Shown here: positions 18,100-27,472 of the stretch, piece after piece
Position numbering within the stretch: position 1 is the first letter of the stretch
Layout of the letters: each line of letters starts with the position of its first letter
Assembly: GCF_003490595.1 (NCBI RefSeq)
Contig: NZ_QQGY01000002.1
Location: forward strand, 124,001 to 188,000
DNA: 64,000 nt
Reading direction: 5' to 3'
Source: Haemophilus haemolyticus_L
Lineage (GTDB): Bacteria > Pseudomonadota > Gammaproteobacteria > Enterobacterales > Pasteurellaceae
Notes under the pieces: generated by a model
The model's database searches: none
Told to the model about the DNA's origin: nothing
The model's input: the letters and a program-made list of their open reading frames with translations, nothing else
Made by a program: the position numbers and the translations under genes

Positions 18100-18402
18100 G
18101 ATTGATTCCTTTTTGAAATAAGTTTGAAAACTTTAAAGCAAAGCCCTACAGAATGCAATGTTTTACTTATGATTTTAATAGGCCTTACAAAAGGCTAGAA
18201 AAAATTACCGCACTTTCAAAAGATTACCGATTAACATAGTACTTAACAGGGATATTTGATGAAAATTTACTATCTTTATCTCAAAAAATCTTCTAAAATT
18301 TGCAAGATTTGTTAAATGTTTGTAAAAAGGCAAGCATTTCTGATATTCGTGTTTAGTGCTGACTAAACTAATGTTCACTTAATTAACAGATAAGGAAAAC
18401 CT
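18100..18402. other. mgsA-aceE divergent intergenic region
   Basis: 303 bp without a gene. It holds an uptake sequence (18207-18215) and the ribosome-binding site AAGGAAAA before aceE. A possible plus-strand promoter for aceE is TTGTAA (18320-18325), 16 bp, GATATT (18342-18347). The A+T-rich GTTAAATGTTTGT at 18311 loosely resembles an ArcA-type site but this is weak. No regulator gene of the PdhR type lies between mgsA and aceE. Confidence 0.4.
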
Positions 18403-21063
18403 ATGTCTGAGATTTTAAAAAATGACGTTGATCCAATCGAAACTCAAGATTGGTTACAATCATTAGATTCTTTGATTCGTGAAGAAGGCGTAGAGCGTGC
18501 ACAATATATTATTGAGCAAGTTATCGGCCAAGCACGCACCAACGGTGTTTCATTGCCTACAGGTGTAACGACCGATTATGTCAATACTATCCCTGCTTCT
18601 GAACAACCTGCTTACCCAGGTGATCATGCTATTGAGCGTCGTATTCGTTCTGCTGTGCGTTGGAATGCTATTGCTATGGTATTGCGTAGTCAGAAGAAAG
18701 ATCTTGATTTAGGTGGTCATATCTCAACTTTCCAATCTGCTGCAACCATGTATGAAGTTTGCTATAACCACTTCTTCAAAGCAGCAACCGAGAAAAACGG
18801 TGGCGACTTAATTTTCTTCCAAGGCCATGCTGCTCCAGGTATGTATGCGCGTGCATTCTTAGAAGGTCGTTTAACTGAAGAACAAATGGATAACTTCCGT
18901 CAAGAAGCCTTTACCGATGGTTTATCTTCATATCCACACCCTAAATTAATGCCTGAATTCTGGCAATTCTCTACGGTTTCTATGGGTTTAGGCCCTGTGA
19001 ACGCAATTTACCAAGCGCGTTTCTTAAAATACTTAGATAACCGTGGCTTAAAAGACACCAAAGATCAAAAAGTCTATGCATTCTTAGGCGATGGTGAAAT
19101 GGATGAAATTGAGTCTAAAGGTGCATTAACTTTTGCGGCTCGTGAAAAATTAGATAACTTAATCTTCACTATCAGCTGTAACTTACAACGTTTAGACGGT
19201 CCGGTGAATGGTAACGGTAAGATCGTTCAAGAATTAGAAGGATTATTTACTGGTGCGGGCTGGGAAGTGATTAAAGTTTTATGGGGAAGTGATTGGGATA
19301 AATTATTCGCGAAAGATACTTCAGGTAAATTAACTCAGTTAATGATGGAAGTAGTTGACGGTGATTATTTAACCTTTAAATCTAAAGATGGTGCTTATGT
19401 TCGTGAACATTTCTTCGGTCGTTATCCAGAAACTGCTGCATTAGTTGCAGATATGACTGATGATGAAATTTGGGCATTACGCCGTGGTGCACACGATAGT
19501 GAAAAATTATATGCAGCCTATGCAAAAGCACAAAATGCAACGAAACCAGTTGTGATTTTAGCGCATCAAGTTAAAGGTTATAAAATTCCCGAAGCAGAAA
19601 GTAAAAACACCGCTCACCAATCTAAAAAAATGTCTTACGAAAGCCTTAAAGGTTTCCGTGACTTCTTTGAATTATCATTAACAGATGAGCAAGTAGAAAA
19701 ATTAGAATACATTAAATTTGCTGAAGGCACGCCTGAGTATGAATACTTACATGGCCACCGTAAAGCATTAAACGGCTATGTTCCTGCTCGTCGTACTAAA
19801 TTTGATGTTGAATATAAAGTTCCTGCATTAGAAGAGTTTAAAGCATTATTAGAAGAACAACCTCGTGGTATTTCAACCACAATGGCGTTTACTCGTGCAT
19901 TAAACATCTTATTAAAAGATAAAAACATTGGTAAAACAATTGTGCCAATGATCGCGGACGAAGCACGTACTTTCGGTATGGAAGGTTTGTTCCGTCAAGT
20001 GGGTATTTATAACCCACATGGTCAAAACTATGTTCCTTCAGACCGTGATTTAGTGGCTTACTATCGTGAAGCAAAAGATGGTCAAGTATTACAAGAAGGT
20101 ATCAATGAATTAGGTGCAACCGCATCTTGGTTAGCAGCAGCGAACTCCTACTCTGTCAATAACCAACCGATGATTCCATTCTTCATCTATTACTCAATGT
20201 TTGGTTTCCAACGTGTGGGCGATATGATGTGGGCTGCTGGTGACCAATTAGCTCGTGGTTTCATGGTGGGTGGTACTTCAGGTCGTACAACCTTAAACGG
20301 CGAAGGCTTACAACACGAAGATGGCCATAGCCATATTCAAGCAGGTATCATTCCTAACTGTATCACTTATGATCCATCGTTTGCATTTGAAGTTGCTGTA
20401 ATTATGCAAGACGGTATCAACCGCATGTACGGCGAAAAACAAGAAGATGTATTCTATTACATGACAACATTAAATGAAGTCATGGATCAACCTGCTATGC
20501 CTACTGGTGCGGAAGAAGGTATCCGAAAAGGTTTATACAAATTTGAAACAGTGGAAGGTAAAAAAGGCAAAGGTCACGTTCAATTGTTAGGTTCTGGTGC
20601 CATCATGCGTCATGTTCGTGAAGCGGCGCAAATTCTTGCAAATGACTACGGTGTGACTTCAGATGTATTTTCTGCGCCTTCATTCAATGAATTAGCACGC
20701 GAAGGTCATGATGCAGCACGTTGGAACTTATTACACCCAACAGAGACACAACGCGTACCATACGTTACTCAAGTATTAGCTGATTTACCAACCGTTGCTT
20801 CAACTGACTATGTTAAAGCATACGCAGATCAAATCCGTGCATTCGTACCAAGCCGTCATTATCATGTGTTAGGTACAGATGGTTTCGGTCGTTCAGACAG
20901 CCGTGCAAACTTACGTGAACACTTCGAAGTTGATGCACGTTATGTTGTGGTTGCTGCACTTTCTCAATTAGCGAAAGAAGGTACAGTATCTAACCAAGTG
21001 GTTGCAGATGCGATTGCGAAATTCGGTTTGAATGTAGATCGTATCAATCCGCTTTACGCGTAA
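18403..21063 (+). CDS. aceE: Pyruvate dehydrogenase E1 component (homodimeric type)
   Basis: Thiamine-diphosphate enzyme that decarboxylates pyruvate and acetylates the lipoyl groups of AceF. 886 residues (E. coli 887). The ThDP/Mg motif begins at FLGDGEMDE and runs to SCNLQRLDGPVNGN; the pyrimidine and transketolase C-terminal domains follow. It is the first gene of aceE-aceF-lpdA. It contains no uptake sequence in 2.7 kb, which fits strong codon constraint in a highly expressed gene. The 62-bp gap to aceF carries an imperfect inverted repeat whose right half is an uptake sequence (21102-21110). Confidence 0.99.
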   Translation: MSEILKNDVDPIETQDWLQSLDSLIREEGVERAQYIIEQVIGQARTNGVSLPTGVTTDYVNTIPASEQPAYPGDHAIERRIRSAVRWNAIAMVLRSQKKDLDLGGHISTFQSAATMYEVCYNHFFKAATEKNGGDLIFFQGHAAPGMYARAFLEGRLTEEQMDNFRQEAFTDGLSSYPHPKLMPEFWQFSTVSMGLGPVNAIYQARFLKYLDNRGLKDTKDQKVYAFLGDGEMDEIESKGALTFAAREKLDNLIFTISCNLQRLDGPVNGNGKIVQELEGLFTGAGWEVIKVLWGSDWDKLFAKDTSGKLTQLMMEVVDGDYLTFKSKDGAYVREHFFGRYPETAALVADMTDDEIWALRRGAHDSEKLYAAYAKAQNATKPVVILAHQVKGYKIPEAESKNTAHQSKKMSYESLKGFRDFFELSLTDEQVEKLEYIKFAEGTPEYEYLHGHRKALNGYVPARRTKFDVEYKVPALEEFKALLEEQPRGISTTMAFTRALNILLKDKNIGKTIVPMIADEARTFGMEGLFRQVGIYNPHGQNYVPSDRDLVAYYREAKDGQVLQEGINELGATASWLAAANSYSVNNQPMIPFFIYYSMFGFQRVGDMMWAAGDQLARGFMVGGTSGRTTLNGEGLQHEDGHSHIQAGIIPNCITYDPSFAFEVAVIMQDGINRMYGEKQEDVFYYMTTLNEVMDQPAMPTGAEEGIRKGLYKFETVEGKKGKGHVQLLGSGAIMRHVREAAQILANDYGVTSDVFSAPSFNELAREGHDAARWNLLHPTETQRVPYVTQVLADLPTVASTDYVKAYADQIRAFVPSRHYHVLGTDGFGRSDSRANLREHFEVDARYVVVAALSQLAKEGTVSNQVVADAIAKFGLNVDRINPLYA

Positions 21064-21125
21064 TTGATGAAAACTGCGGTCAAAAAACAGCGTGTTTTAT
21101 GACCGCACTTTAAAAGGAACAAAAA

Positions 21126-23015
21126 ATGTCAAAACAAATTCAAATTCCTGATATTGGTAGTGATGAAGTTACCGTAACAGAAGTCATGGTAAACGTAGGC
21201 GATACCATTTCTGTTGATCAATCTATCATTAACGTTGAAGGCGATAAAGCTTCAATGGAAGTGCCTGCACCAGAAGCGGGTGTTGTAAAAGAAGTTTTAG
21301 TCAAAGTGGGTGATAAAGTCACAACAGGCACCCCAATGCTCGTTTTAGAAGCTGCAGGCGCTGCGTCAGCTGCTGAAACACCGGCAGCACCAGTAGCTGC
21401 TACTGCGCCAACTGCGTCAGCTGTTGTTGAAGTAAACGTACCAGACATCGGTTCTGATGAAGTAAACGTTACTGAAATTATGGTTAAAGTGGGTGATAGT
21501 GTTGAAGTTGATCAATCAATCATCAATGTTGAAGGCGATAAAGCTTCAATGGAAGTTCCAGCACCAATCGCAGGTGTGGTAAAAGAAATTTTAATTAATG
21601 TCGGTGATAAAGTTTCAACTGGCAAACTTATCATGAAATTTGAAACTGCATCAACAGCTCCAGTTGCTGCATCAGCACCAGCTCAAACAGCGGCGCCTGT
21701 AGCTGCTACAACATCTGCAATTAAAGATGTGAATGTGCCAGATATTGGTGGCGATGAAGTCAATGTAACCGAAATTATGGTTGCCGTTGGTGATACTGTT
21801 TCAGAAGATCAATCATTAATTACCGTTGAAGGTGATAAAGCGTCAATGGAAGTTCCAGCTCCATTTGGCGGCGTAGTAAAAGAAATTCTAGTGAAATCAG
21901 GCGATAAAGTATCGACTGGTTCACTAATTATGCGCTTTGAAGTGGCGGGTGCAGCGCCAGCTGTGGCAACATTTGCTCCAGCACCACAAGTTGCATCACC
22001 TGCGCCAGCTGCACAACCTGCTCAATCTGGCAATGTATCTGGCTTAAGCCAAGAACAAGTAGTGGCAAGTGCTGGCTATGCGCACGCTACCCCAGTTATT
22101 CGTCGTTTAGCACGTGAATTTGGCGTAAACTTAGATAAAGTAAAAGGTACAGGTCGTAAAGGTCGTATTGTTAAAGAAGATATCGAAGCTTATGTGAAGA
22201 CCGCCGTTAAAGCTTATGAAAGCGGTGCAACAGCACAAGCTGCTGGCAATGGTGTAGCAAATGGTGCTGGCTTAGGCTTATTACCATGGCCAAAAGTTGA
22301 TTTCAGTAAATTTGGCGAAATTGAAGAAGTTGAATTAAGTCGTATCAACAAAATTTCAGGTGCTAACTTACATCGTAACTGGGTAATGATTCCACACGTT
22401 ACTCACTTCGATAAAGCAGATATCACGGATTTAGAAGCATTCCGTAAAGAACAAAATGCGTTAGCAGAAAAACAAAAACTAGGCGTAAAAATCACGCCAG
22501 TTGTGTTCATTATGAAAGCTGTGGCAAAAGCATTAGAAGCGTATCCACGTTTCAACAGCTCAATTACCGAAGATGCACAACGCTTAATCCTGAAAAAATA
22601 TATTAACATTGGTGTAGCAGTAGATACGCCAAATGGCTTAGTCGTGCCTGTATTCAAAAATGTGAACAAGAAAGGCATTATCGAACTTTCGCGTGAATTA
22701 ATGGAAGTATCGAAAAAAGCACGTGAAGGCAAATTGACTGCATCTGATATGCAAGGTGGCTGTTTCACCATTTCAAGTCTTGGTGGCATTGGTACAACTC
22801 ACTTTGCACCAATTGTAAACGCGCCAGAAGTGGCCATCCTTGGTGTCTCTAAATCATCGATGGAACCGGTATGGAATGGTAAAGAATTTGCGCCACGCTT
22901 AATTCTTCCAATGTCATTATCATTCGACCACCGTGTCATTGATGGTGCGGATGGTGCTCGTTTCATTAGCTATGTTGGCTCTGTTTTAGCGGATTTACGT
23001 CGCTTAGTAATGTAA
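21126..23015 (+). CDS. aceF: Pyruvate dehydrogenase E2, dihydrolipoamide acetyltransferase with three lipoyl domains
   Basis: It transfers the acetyl group from lipoate to CoA and forms the core of the complex. 629 residues: three tandem lipoyl domains with the lipoylated lysine in the sequence EGDKASMEVPAP at Lys41, Lys139 and Lys238, joined by Ala/Pro-rich swinging linkers; an E1/E3-binding domain (about 321-357, HATPVIRRLAREFGV); and the catalytic domain ending with DHRVIDGADGARF, whose His is catalytic. The lipoyl repeats are also visible in the DNA as about 300-bp tandem homologies between 21126 and 21950. Confidence 0.99.
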   Translation: MSKQIQIPDIGSDEVTVTEVMVNVGDTISVDQSIINVEGDKASMEVPAPEAGVVKEVLVKVGDKVTTGTPMLVLEAAGAASAAETPAAPVAATAPTASAVVEVNVPDIGSDEVNVTEIMVKVGDSVEVDQSIINVEGDKASMEVPAPIAGVVKEILINVGDKVSTGKLIMKFETASTAPVAASAPAQTAAPVAATTSAIKDVNVPDIGGDEVNVTEIMVAVGDTVSEDQSLITVEGDKASMEVPAPFGGVVKEILVKSGDKVSTGSLIMRFEVAGAAPAVATFAPAPQVASPAPAAQPAQSGNVSGLSQEQVVASAGYAHATPVIRRLAREFGVNLDKVKGTGRKGRIVKEDIEAYVKTAVKAYESGATAQAAGNGVANGAGLGLLPWPKVDFSKFGEIEEVELSRINKISGANLHRNWVMIPHVTHFDKADITDLEAFRKEQNALAEKQKLGVKITPVVFIMKAVAKALEAYPRFNSSITEDAQRLILKKYINIGVAVDTPNGLVVPVFKNVNKKGIIELSRELMEVSKKAREGKLTASDMQGGCFTISSLGGIGTTHFAPIVNAPEVAILGVSKSSMEPVWNGKEFAPRLILPMSLSFDHRVIDGADGARFISYVGSVLADLRRLVM

Positions 23016-23018
23016 TCT

Positions 23019-23081
23019 GTAGGGTGGGCTTTCAGCCCACCGATTAATGAGATTTATTGATGGGCTAAAAGCCCTCCCAAC
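23019..23081. repeat. 63-bp palindromic intergenic element between aceF and lpdA
   Basis: Left arm GTAGGGTGGGCTTTCAGCCC and, inverted, right arm GTTGGGAGGGCTTTTAGCCC run about 30 bases with few mismatches. Each arm itself can form a small GGGCTTTTAGCCC-type hairpin. It lies 4 bp after the aceF stop and 50 bp before lpdA. A related element is at 42123-42174. Confidence 0.65.
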
Positions 23082-23130
23082 AAAGATCGCAAAGTGCGGT
23101 CAATATTTTAAACGTTTTTACGAGGTAAAA

Positions 23131-24555
23131 ATGAGTAAAGAAATTAAAACCCAAGTCGTCGTACTTGGTGCTGGCCCAGCAGGTTATTCCGCGGCGTTCC
23201 GTTGTGCGGATTTAGGCTTAGAAACTGTATTAGTTGAACGTTATTCAACTCTTGGAGGGGTATGTTTAAATGTAGGTTGTATCCCGTCTAAAGCATTGTT
23301 GCACGTAGCAAAAGTGATTGAAGAAGCAAAACACGCAAGCAAAAATGGTATTTATTTTGGCGAGCCAAAAATTGATTTAGATGAAGTTCGTGCAGGTAAA
23401 GAAGCAGTTGTCGCTAAATTAACTGATGGTTTAGCAGGTATGGCAAAAGCGCGTAAAGTCACTGTGGTTGAAGGTTTAGCAGCATTTACGGATCCTCACA
23501 CTTTAGTGGCTCGCGATCGTGATGGTCACCCAACTACCATTAAATTCGATAATGCGATTATTGCAGCAGGTTCTCGCCCAATTGAATTACCATTTATTCC
23601 ACATGAAGATCCACGTATTTGGAACTCAACGGATGCGCTTAAATTAAAAGAAGTACCTAAAAAACTTCTCATTATGGGCGGTGGTATCATCGGTTTAGAA
23701 ATGGGTACAGTTTACCACGCATTAGGTTCAGAAATTGAAGTGGTAGAAATGTTCGACCAAGTTATCCCAGCAGCGGATAAAGATGTTGTTGCAATTTATA
23801 CCAAACAAATCGAGAAAAAATTCAAGTTAATGCTTGAAACCAAAGTAACCGCTGTTGAAGCAAAAGATGATGGTATCTACGTTTCAATGGAAGGCAAAGC
23901 ATGCAATGACACCAAACGTTATGATGCGGTGCTTGTCGCTATCGGTCGTGTACCAAATGGCAAATTGATTGATGCAGGTAAAGCTGGCGTTGAAGTTGAT
24001 GATCGTGGTTTCATTCATGTTGATAAACAAATGCGCACCAATGTGCCACATATCTTTGCAATCGGCGATATTGTTGGTCAACCAATGTTAGCGCACAAAG
24101 GTGTTCACGAAGGCCACGTTGCTGCAGAAGTCATTGCGGGACAAAAACACTACTTTGATCCTAAAGTGATTCCATCCATTGCTTATACTGAACCAGAAGT
24201 AGCTTGGGTAGGTAAAACTGAGAAAGAATGTAAACAAGAAGGCTTAAACTACGAAGTAGCTAAATTCCCTTGGGCAGCATCAGGCCGCGCTATTGCATCC
24301 GAATGTTCAGAAGGTATGACGAAGTTAATCTTTGATAAAGATACTCATCGTGTACTTGGCGGTGCAATCGTAGGTTCTAACGGTGGTGAATTATTAGGTG
24401 AAATCGGTCTTGCCATCGAGATGGGTTGCGACGCAGAAGATATTGCATTAACTATCCACGCTCACCCAACTTTACACGAATCTGTTGGTTTAGCTGCAGA
24501 AGTATTTGAAGGCTCAATCACTGACCTTCCAAATGCAAAAGCGAAGAAAAAATAA
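23131..24555 (+). CDS. lpdA: Dihydrolipoamide dehydrogenase (E3)
   Basis: FAD enzyme that reoxidises dihydrolipoamide with NAD for the pyruvate (and other 2-oxoacid) dehydrogenase complexes. 474 residues, identical in length to E. coli Lpd. N-terminal FAD fold VVVLGAGPAGYSAA, redox-active disulfide GGVCLNVGCIPSK, NAD-binding GGGIIGLEMG, and His-Glu catalytic pair in HAHPTLHES. I chose the ATG at 23131 (GAGG ribosome-binding site 7 bases upstream); an upstream in-frame start at 23047 would lie inside the palindromic element. An uptake sequence precedes it (23092-23100). Confidence 0.98.
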   Translation: MSKEIKTQVVVLGAGPAGYSAAFRCADLGLETVLVERYSTLGGVCLNVGCIPSKALLHVAKVIEEAKHASKNGIYFGEPKIDLDEVRAGKEAVVAKLTDGLAGMAKARKVTVVEGLAAFTDPHTLVARDRDGHPTTIKFDNAIIAAGSRPIELPFIPHEDPRIWNSTDALKLKEVPKKLLIMGGGIIGLEMGTVYHALGSEIEVVEMFDQVIPAADKDVVAIYTKQIEKKFKLMLETKVTAVEAKDDGIYVSMEGKACNDTKRYDAVLVAIGRVPNGKLIDAGKAGVEVDDRGFIHVDKQMRTNVPHIFAIGDIVGQPMLAHKGVHEGHVAAEVIAGQKHYFDPKVIPSIAYTEPEVAWVGKTEKECKQEGLNYEVAKFPWAASGRAIASECSEGMTKLIFDKDTHRVLGGAIVGSNGGELLGEIGLAIEMGCDAEDIALTIHAHPTLHESVGLAAEVFEGSITDLPNAKAKKK

Positions 24556-24607
24556 TTTCTATTTAAGAAGTTTTAATTCAGCTAAAATTATAAATCCAAA
24601 CCTAAAT

Positions 24608-24631
24608 AAAAATCCCCTATTGGGGATTTTT
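24608..24631 (+). terminator. Terminator of the pyruvate dehydrogenase genes
   Basis: Perfect 10-bp stem AAAAATCCCC/GGGGATTTTT with a 4-base loop, then T-rich sequence, about 50 bases after lpdA. Confidence 0.9.
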
Positions 24632-24712
24632 ATTTTCCTATCTTTTTATTTTTTTATGATAAGATACCGTCCTAAAAACGTTTCTTTTTTACCGCACTTT
24701 TGAGCATTATTT

Positions 24713-25255
24713 ATGACTACACAACTTGATTTAATTAAATCTTCTATCAAATCTATTCCTAACTATCCGAAAGAAGGCATTATCTTCCGCGACATTACTA
24801 CCCTTTTAGAAGTTCCAGCAGCTTTTAAAGCAACAATAGATCTTATTGTGGAACAATATCGAGACAAAGGAATTACCAAAGTGCTTGGAACTGAATCTCG
24901 TGGTTTTATTTTTGGCGCACCCGTTGCCTTAGCACTAGGTTTACCTTTTGAATTAGTACGTAAACCTAAAAAATTACCACGCAAAACCATTTCTCAATCT
25001 TATCAACTAGAATATGGTCAAGATACTTTGGAAATGCACGTTGATGCAATTTCAGAAGGTGACAATATTTTAATCATTGATGATTTATTAGCAACAGGTG
25101 GCACCGTTGAAGCAACAGTAAAATTAGTGCAACGTTTAGGTGGAGTGGTAAAACACGCTGCATTTGTGATTAATTTACCTGAATTAGGTGGCGAAAAACG
25201 CTTAAATAATTTGGGCGTTGATTGCTATACACTCGTCAATTTTGAAGGTCATTAA
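24713..25255 (+). CDS. apt: Adenine phosphoribosyltransferase
   Basis: It salvages adenine to AMP using PRPP. 180 residues with N-terminal PNYPKEGIIFRDITTLL and the PRPP-binding loop LIIDDLLATGGTVEAT. No strong ribosome-binding site is visible before the ATG, where an uptake sequence (24691-24699) lies close by. dnaX starts 11 bp downstream; apt-dnaX linkage is also found in enterics. Confidence 0.96.
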   Translation: MTTQLDLIKSSIKSIPNYPKEGIIFRDITTLLEVPAAFKATIDLIVEQYRDKGITKVLGTESRGFIFGAPVALALGLPFELVRKPKKLPRKTISQSYQLEYGQDTLEMHVDAISEGDNILIIDDLLATGGTVEATVKLVQRLGGVVKHAAFVINLPELGGEKRLNNLGVDCYTLVNFEGH

Positions 25256-25266
25256 TTAAGGATTCG

Positions 25267-27333
25267 ATGAGCTATCAAGTCTTAGCCAGAAAATGGCGAC
25301 CAAAAACATTTGCTGATGTCGTTGGGCAAGAACACATTATCACGGCATTAGCAAATGGATTAAAAGATAATCGACTACATCACGCTTACCTCTTTTCAGG
25401 CACGCGTGGTGTAGGGAAAACCTCTATTGCCAGATTATTTGCAAAAGGATTAAATTGTGTACATGGTGTAACCGCAACGCCCTGCGGTGAATGTGAAAAT
25501 TGTAAAGCCATTGAGCAAGGCAATTTCATTGATTTAATTGAAATTGATGCGGCATCCCGCACAAAAGTTGAAGACACGCGCGAATTATTGGATAACGTGC
25601 AATATAAACCTGTTGTCGGAAGATTTAAGGTTTACTTAATCGATGAAGTCCACATGCTGTCCCGTCATTCATTTAATGCATTGCTCAAGACGTTGGAAGA
25701 ACCTCCAGAATATGTAAAATTCTTACTCGCGACAACGGATCCGCAAAAACTACCTATAACCATCCTTTCTCGCTGTTTACAATTTCATCTCAAAGCATTA
25801 GATGAAACCCAAATCTCCCAGCATCTTGCCCATATTTTGACACAAGAAAATATTCCTTTTGAAGAACCTGCATTAGTTAAACTTGCAAAAGCGGCGCAAG
25901 GAAGTATTCGTGATAGCTTAAGTTTAACCGATCAAGCCATTGCAATGGGCGACCGACAAGTTACGAATAGTGTTGTAAGCAATATGTTAGGGCTGCTTGA
26001 CGATAACTATTCTGTTGATATTTTATATGCCTTACATCAAGGCAATGGTGAACTCTTAATGCGAACACTGCAAAGAGTTGCAGATGCAGCAGGCGATTGG
26101 GACAAATTACTTGGCGAATGTGCAGAAAAATTACATAAAATTGCACTCATGCAACTTCTTCCACAAAAATCTTCAGATGACAATGAACATTTTTCATTTT
26201 TAGCCAAACATATCTCTCCAGAAGATGTTCAGTTTTTTTATCAAGTCATTGTTTCTGGTAGAAAAGATTTATCAAATGCGCCAAATCGTCGTATTGGCGC
26301 AGAAATGACATTATTGAGGGCATTGGCATTTCACCCAAAGTTCCTTACGGCAGTACCAAAGGCTAACACGACAATTACTCCACCGCCATCAACTCCACGT
26401 GCGGTTGAAAATACAGGTAATTATGTAGATGTGCCAGTACTGTCGCAAAGTATAAAATCAGCTTATTCTCAAGCAAAACCAAATAAAACAAGCATTCCAA
26501 ATTTGGCAAGCCTTTCAGCTTTAGATGCACTTGAACATTTAACACAACTGGAAAACCAAGAACGTCAAGAACACAAAGCTGAATCATTAGCTGTTGTAAG
26601 TGAAACTTTACATCATATCCAAGAACTGGATGAAGAAAAATCTCATAAAAAAATGACCGCACTTCCCGTGCGAGAAATGTCTGAACCGAAGCCCAAGCAC
26701 ATAGAAAAGCCAACATCACCACCAAATGCCGCACAAGCTTCACAAGAAAATAGTACAGAAGAAAATTCAAGTGGTGATAATGTAGAAATTGCTCAAGATG
26801 AGCAAGAAATCTTGAGTGCTGACACCTATCGTTGGGAATGGAGCAATCCAGAACTTGCTAAAGCCGATACAGGCGTTCGTCCTTCTGATATAAAACAGGC
26901 GATTTTGAAAGATATTACGCCTGAATTACGTTTAAAAATCATCACCCAAACTCAACAACAAGATGAGTGGGCAGATATAGTTGAGCGTTCTGGCGTAACA
27001 GGATTTAGCAAAGAATTAGCGTTAAATTGTTTCTTACAAAACAAAACCGATGATGAAATCAATCTTGGACTACATTCAGAAAAATCTCATTTACGCCAAG
27101 ACAGAAGTATAAAAAATTTGGTTGAAGCTTTAAGCAAATTGCAAGGTAAAAATATTCGATTAACAATTAATATTGATGATAGCAATGTCACGACGCCAAT
27201 TGAATATCGCCGCAATATTTATCAAGCATTGCGGGAAAAGGCTCAAAATGAGTTGCAAAAAGATAGTAAATTACAAATTCTACTTAATGAGTTTGATGCA
27301 AAATTAGATATAGAGAGTATTCGACCAGTTTAA
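25267..27333 (+). CDS. dnaX: DNA polymerase III tau (and possibly gamma) subunit
   Basis: Clamp-loader ATPase; tau also tethers the polymerase core and DnaB. 688 residues: Walker A GTRGVGKTS (about 45), zinc-binding CGECENC cluster, Walker B LIDEVHMLS, domain III to about 370, then a poorly conserved charged/proline linker (about 370-520) and the tau-specific C-terminal domain. In the linker an A7 run (26647-26653) followed by a hairpin may support a -1 frameshift giving a gamma-like product of about 472 residues (separate entry). One uptake sequence overlaps that hairpin. Confidence 0.97.
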   Translation: MSYQVLARKWRPKTFADVVGQEHIITALANGLKDNRLHHAYLFSGTRGVGKTSIARLFAKGLNCVHGVTATPCGECENCKAIEQGNFIDLIEIDAASRTKVEDTRELLDNVQYKPVVGRFKVYLIDEVHMLSRHSFNALLKTLEEPPEYVKFLLATTDPQKLPITILSRCLQFHLKALDETQISQHLAHILTQENIPFEEPALVKLAKAAQGSIRDSLSLTDQAIAMGDRQVTNSVVSNMLGLLDDNYSVDILYALHQGNGELLMRTLQRVADAAGDWDKLLGECAEKLHKIALMQLLPQKSSDDNEHFSFLAKHISPEDVQFFYQVIVSGRKDLSNAPNRRIGAEMTLLRALAFHPKFLTAVPKANTTITPPPSTPRAVENTGNYVDVPVLSQSIKSAYSQAKPNKTSIPNLASLSALDALEHLTQLENQERQEHKAESLAVVSETLHHIQELDEEKSHKKMTALPVREMSEPKPKHIEKPTSPPNAAQASQENSTEENSSGDNVEIAQDEQEILSADTYRWEWSNPELAKADTGVRPSDIKQAILKDITPELRLKIITQTQQQDEWADIVERSGVTGFSKELALNCFLQNKTDDEINLGLHSEKSHLRQDRSIKNLVEALSKLQGKNIRLTINIDDSNVTTPIEYRRNIYQALREKAQNELQKDSKLQILLNEFDAKLDIESIRPV
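26647..26684 (+). other. Candidate programmed -1 frameshift site in dnaX
   Basis: Codons 461-462 are AAA AAA followed by ATG, making a run of seven A. Four bases later a perfect hairpin CGCAC-TTCCC-GTGCG (26658-26672) forms. A slip to -1 reads ten more codons and stops at TGA (26682-26684). This resembles the E. coli dnaX signal (slippery A-run plus downstream hairpin), but the in-frame heptamer is T-AAA-AAA rather than A-AAA-AAG and no strong upstream Shine-Dalgarno stimulator is seen. Confidence 0.5.
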
Positions 27334-27472
27334 AAATATTGTGTTTTCCCCTCACAATTTCCCTGTCAAATTTATAAAATCATCAGAATATTTTTATTAA
27401 GCTCTACCATTTTGTATGTTTTTAATCTAAAATTCGTCAATTTGTTTTTTAAGCGCCAAAAGGAGAGTGAAA

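Noticed and set aside
18309..18347. ArcA box upstream of aceE
   Set aside because: Only a short A+T-rich partial match; too weak to call as a feature.
21126..21950. Tandem DNA repeats as a separate repeat element
   Set aside because: They are the three lipoyl-domain coding segments of aceF.
23047..23130. Upstream in-frame start of lpdA
   Set aside because: It lies within the palindromic element, has no ribosome-binding site and would add residues absent from homologues; ATG 23131 has one.
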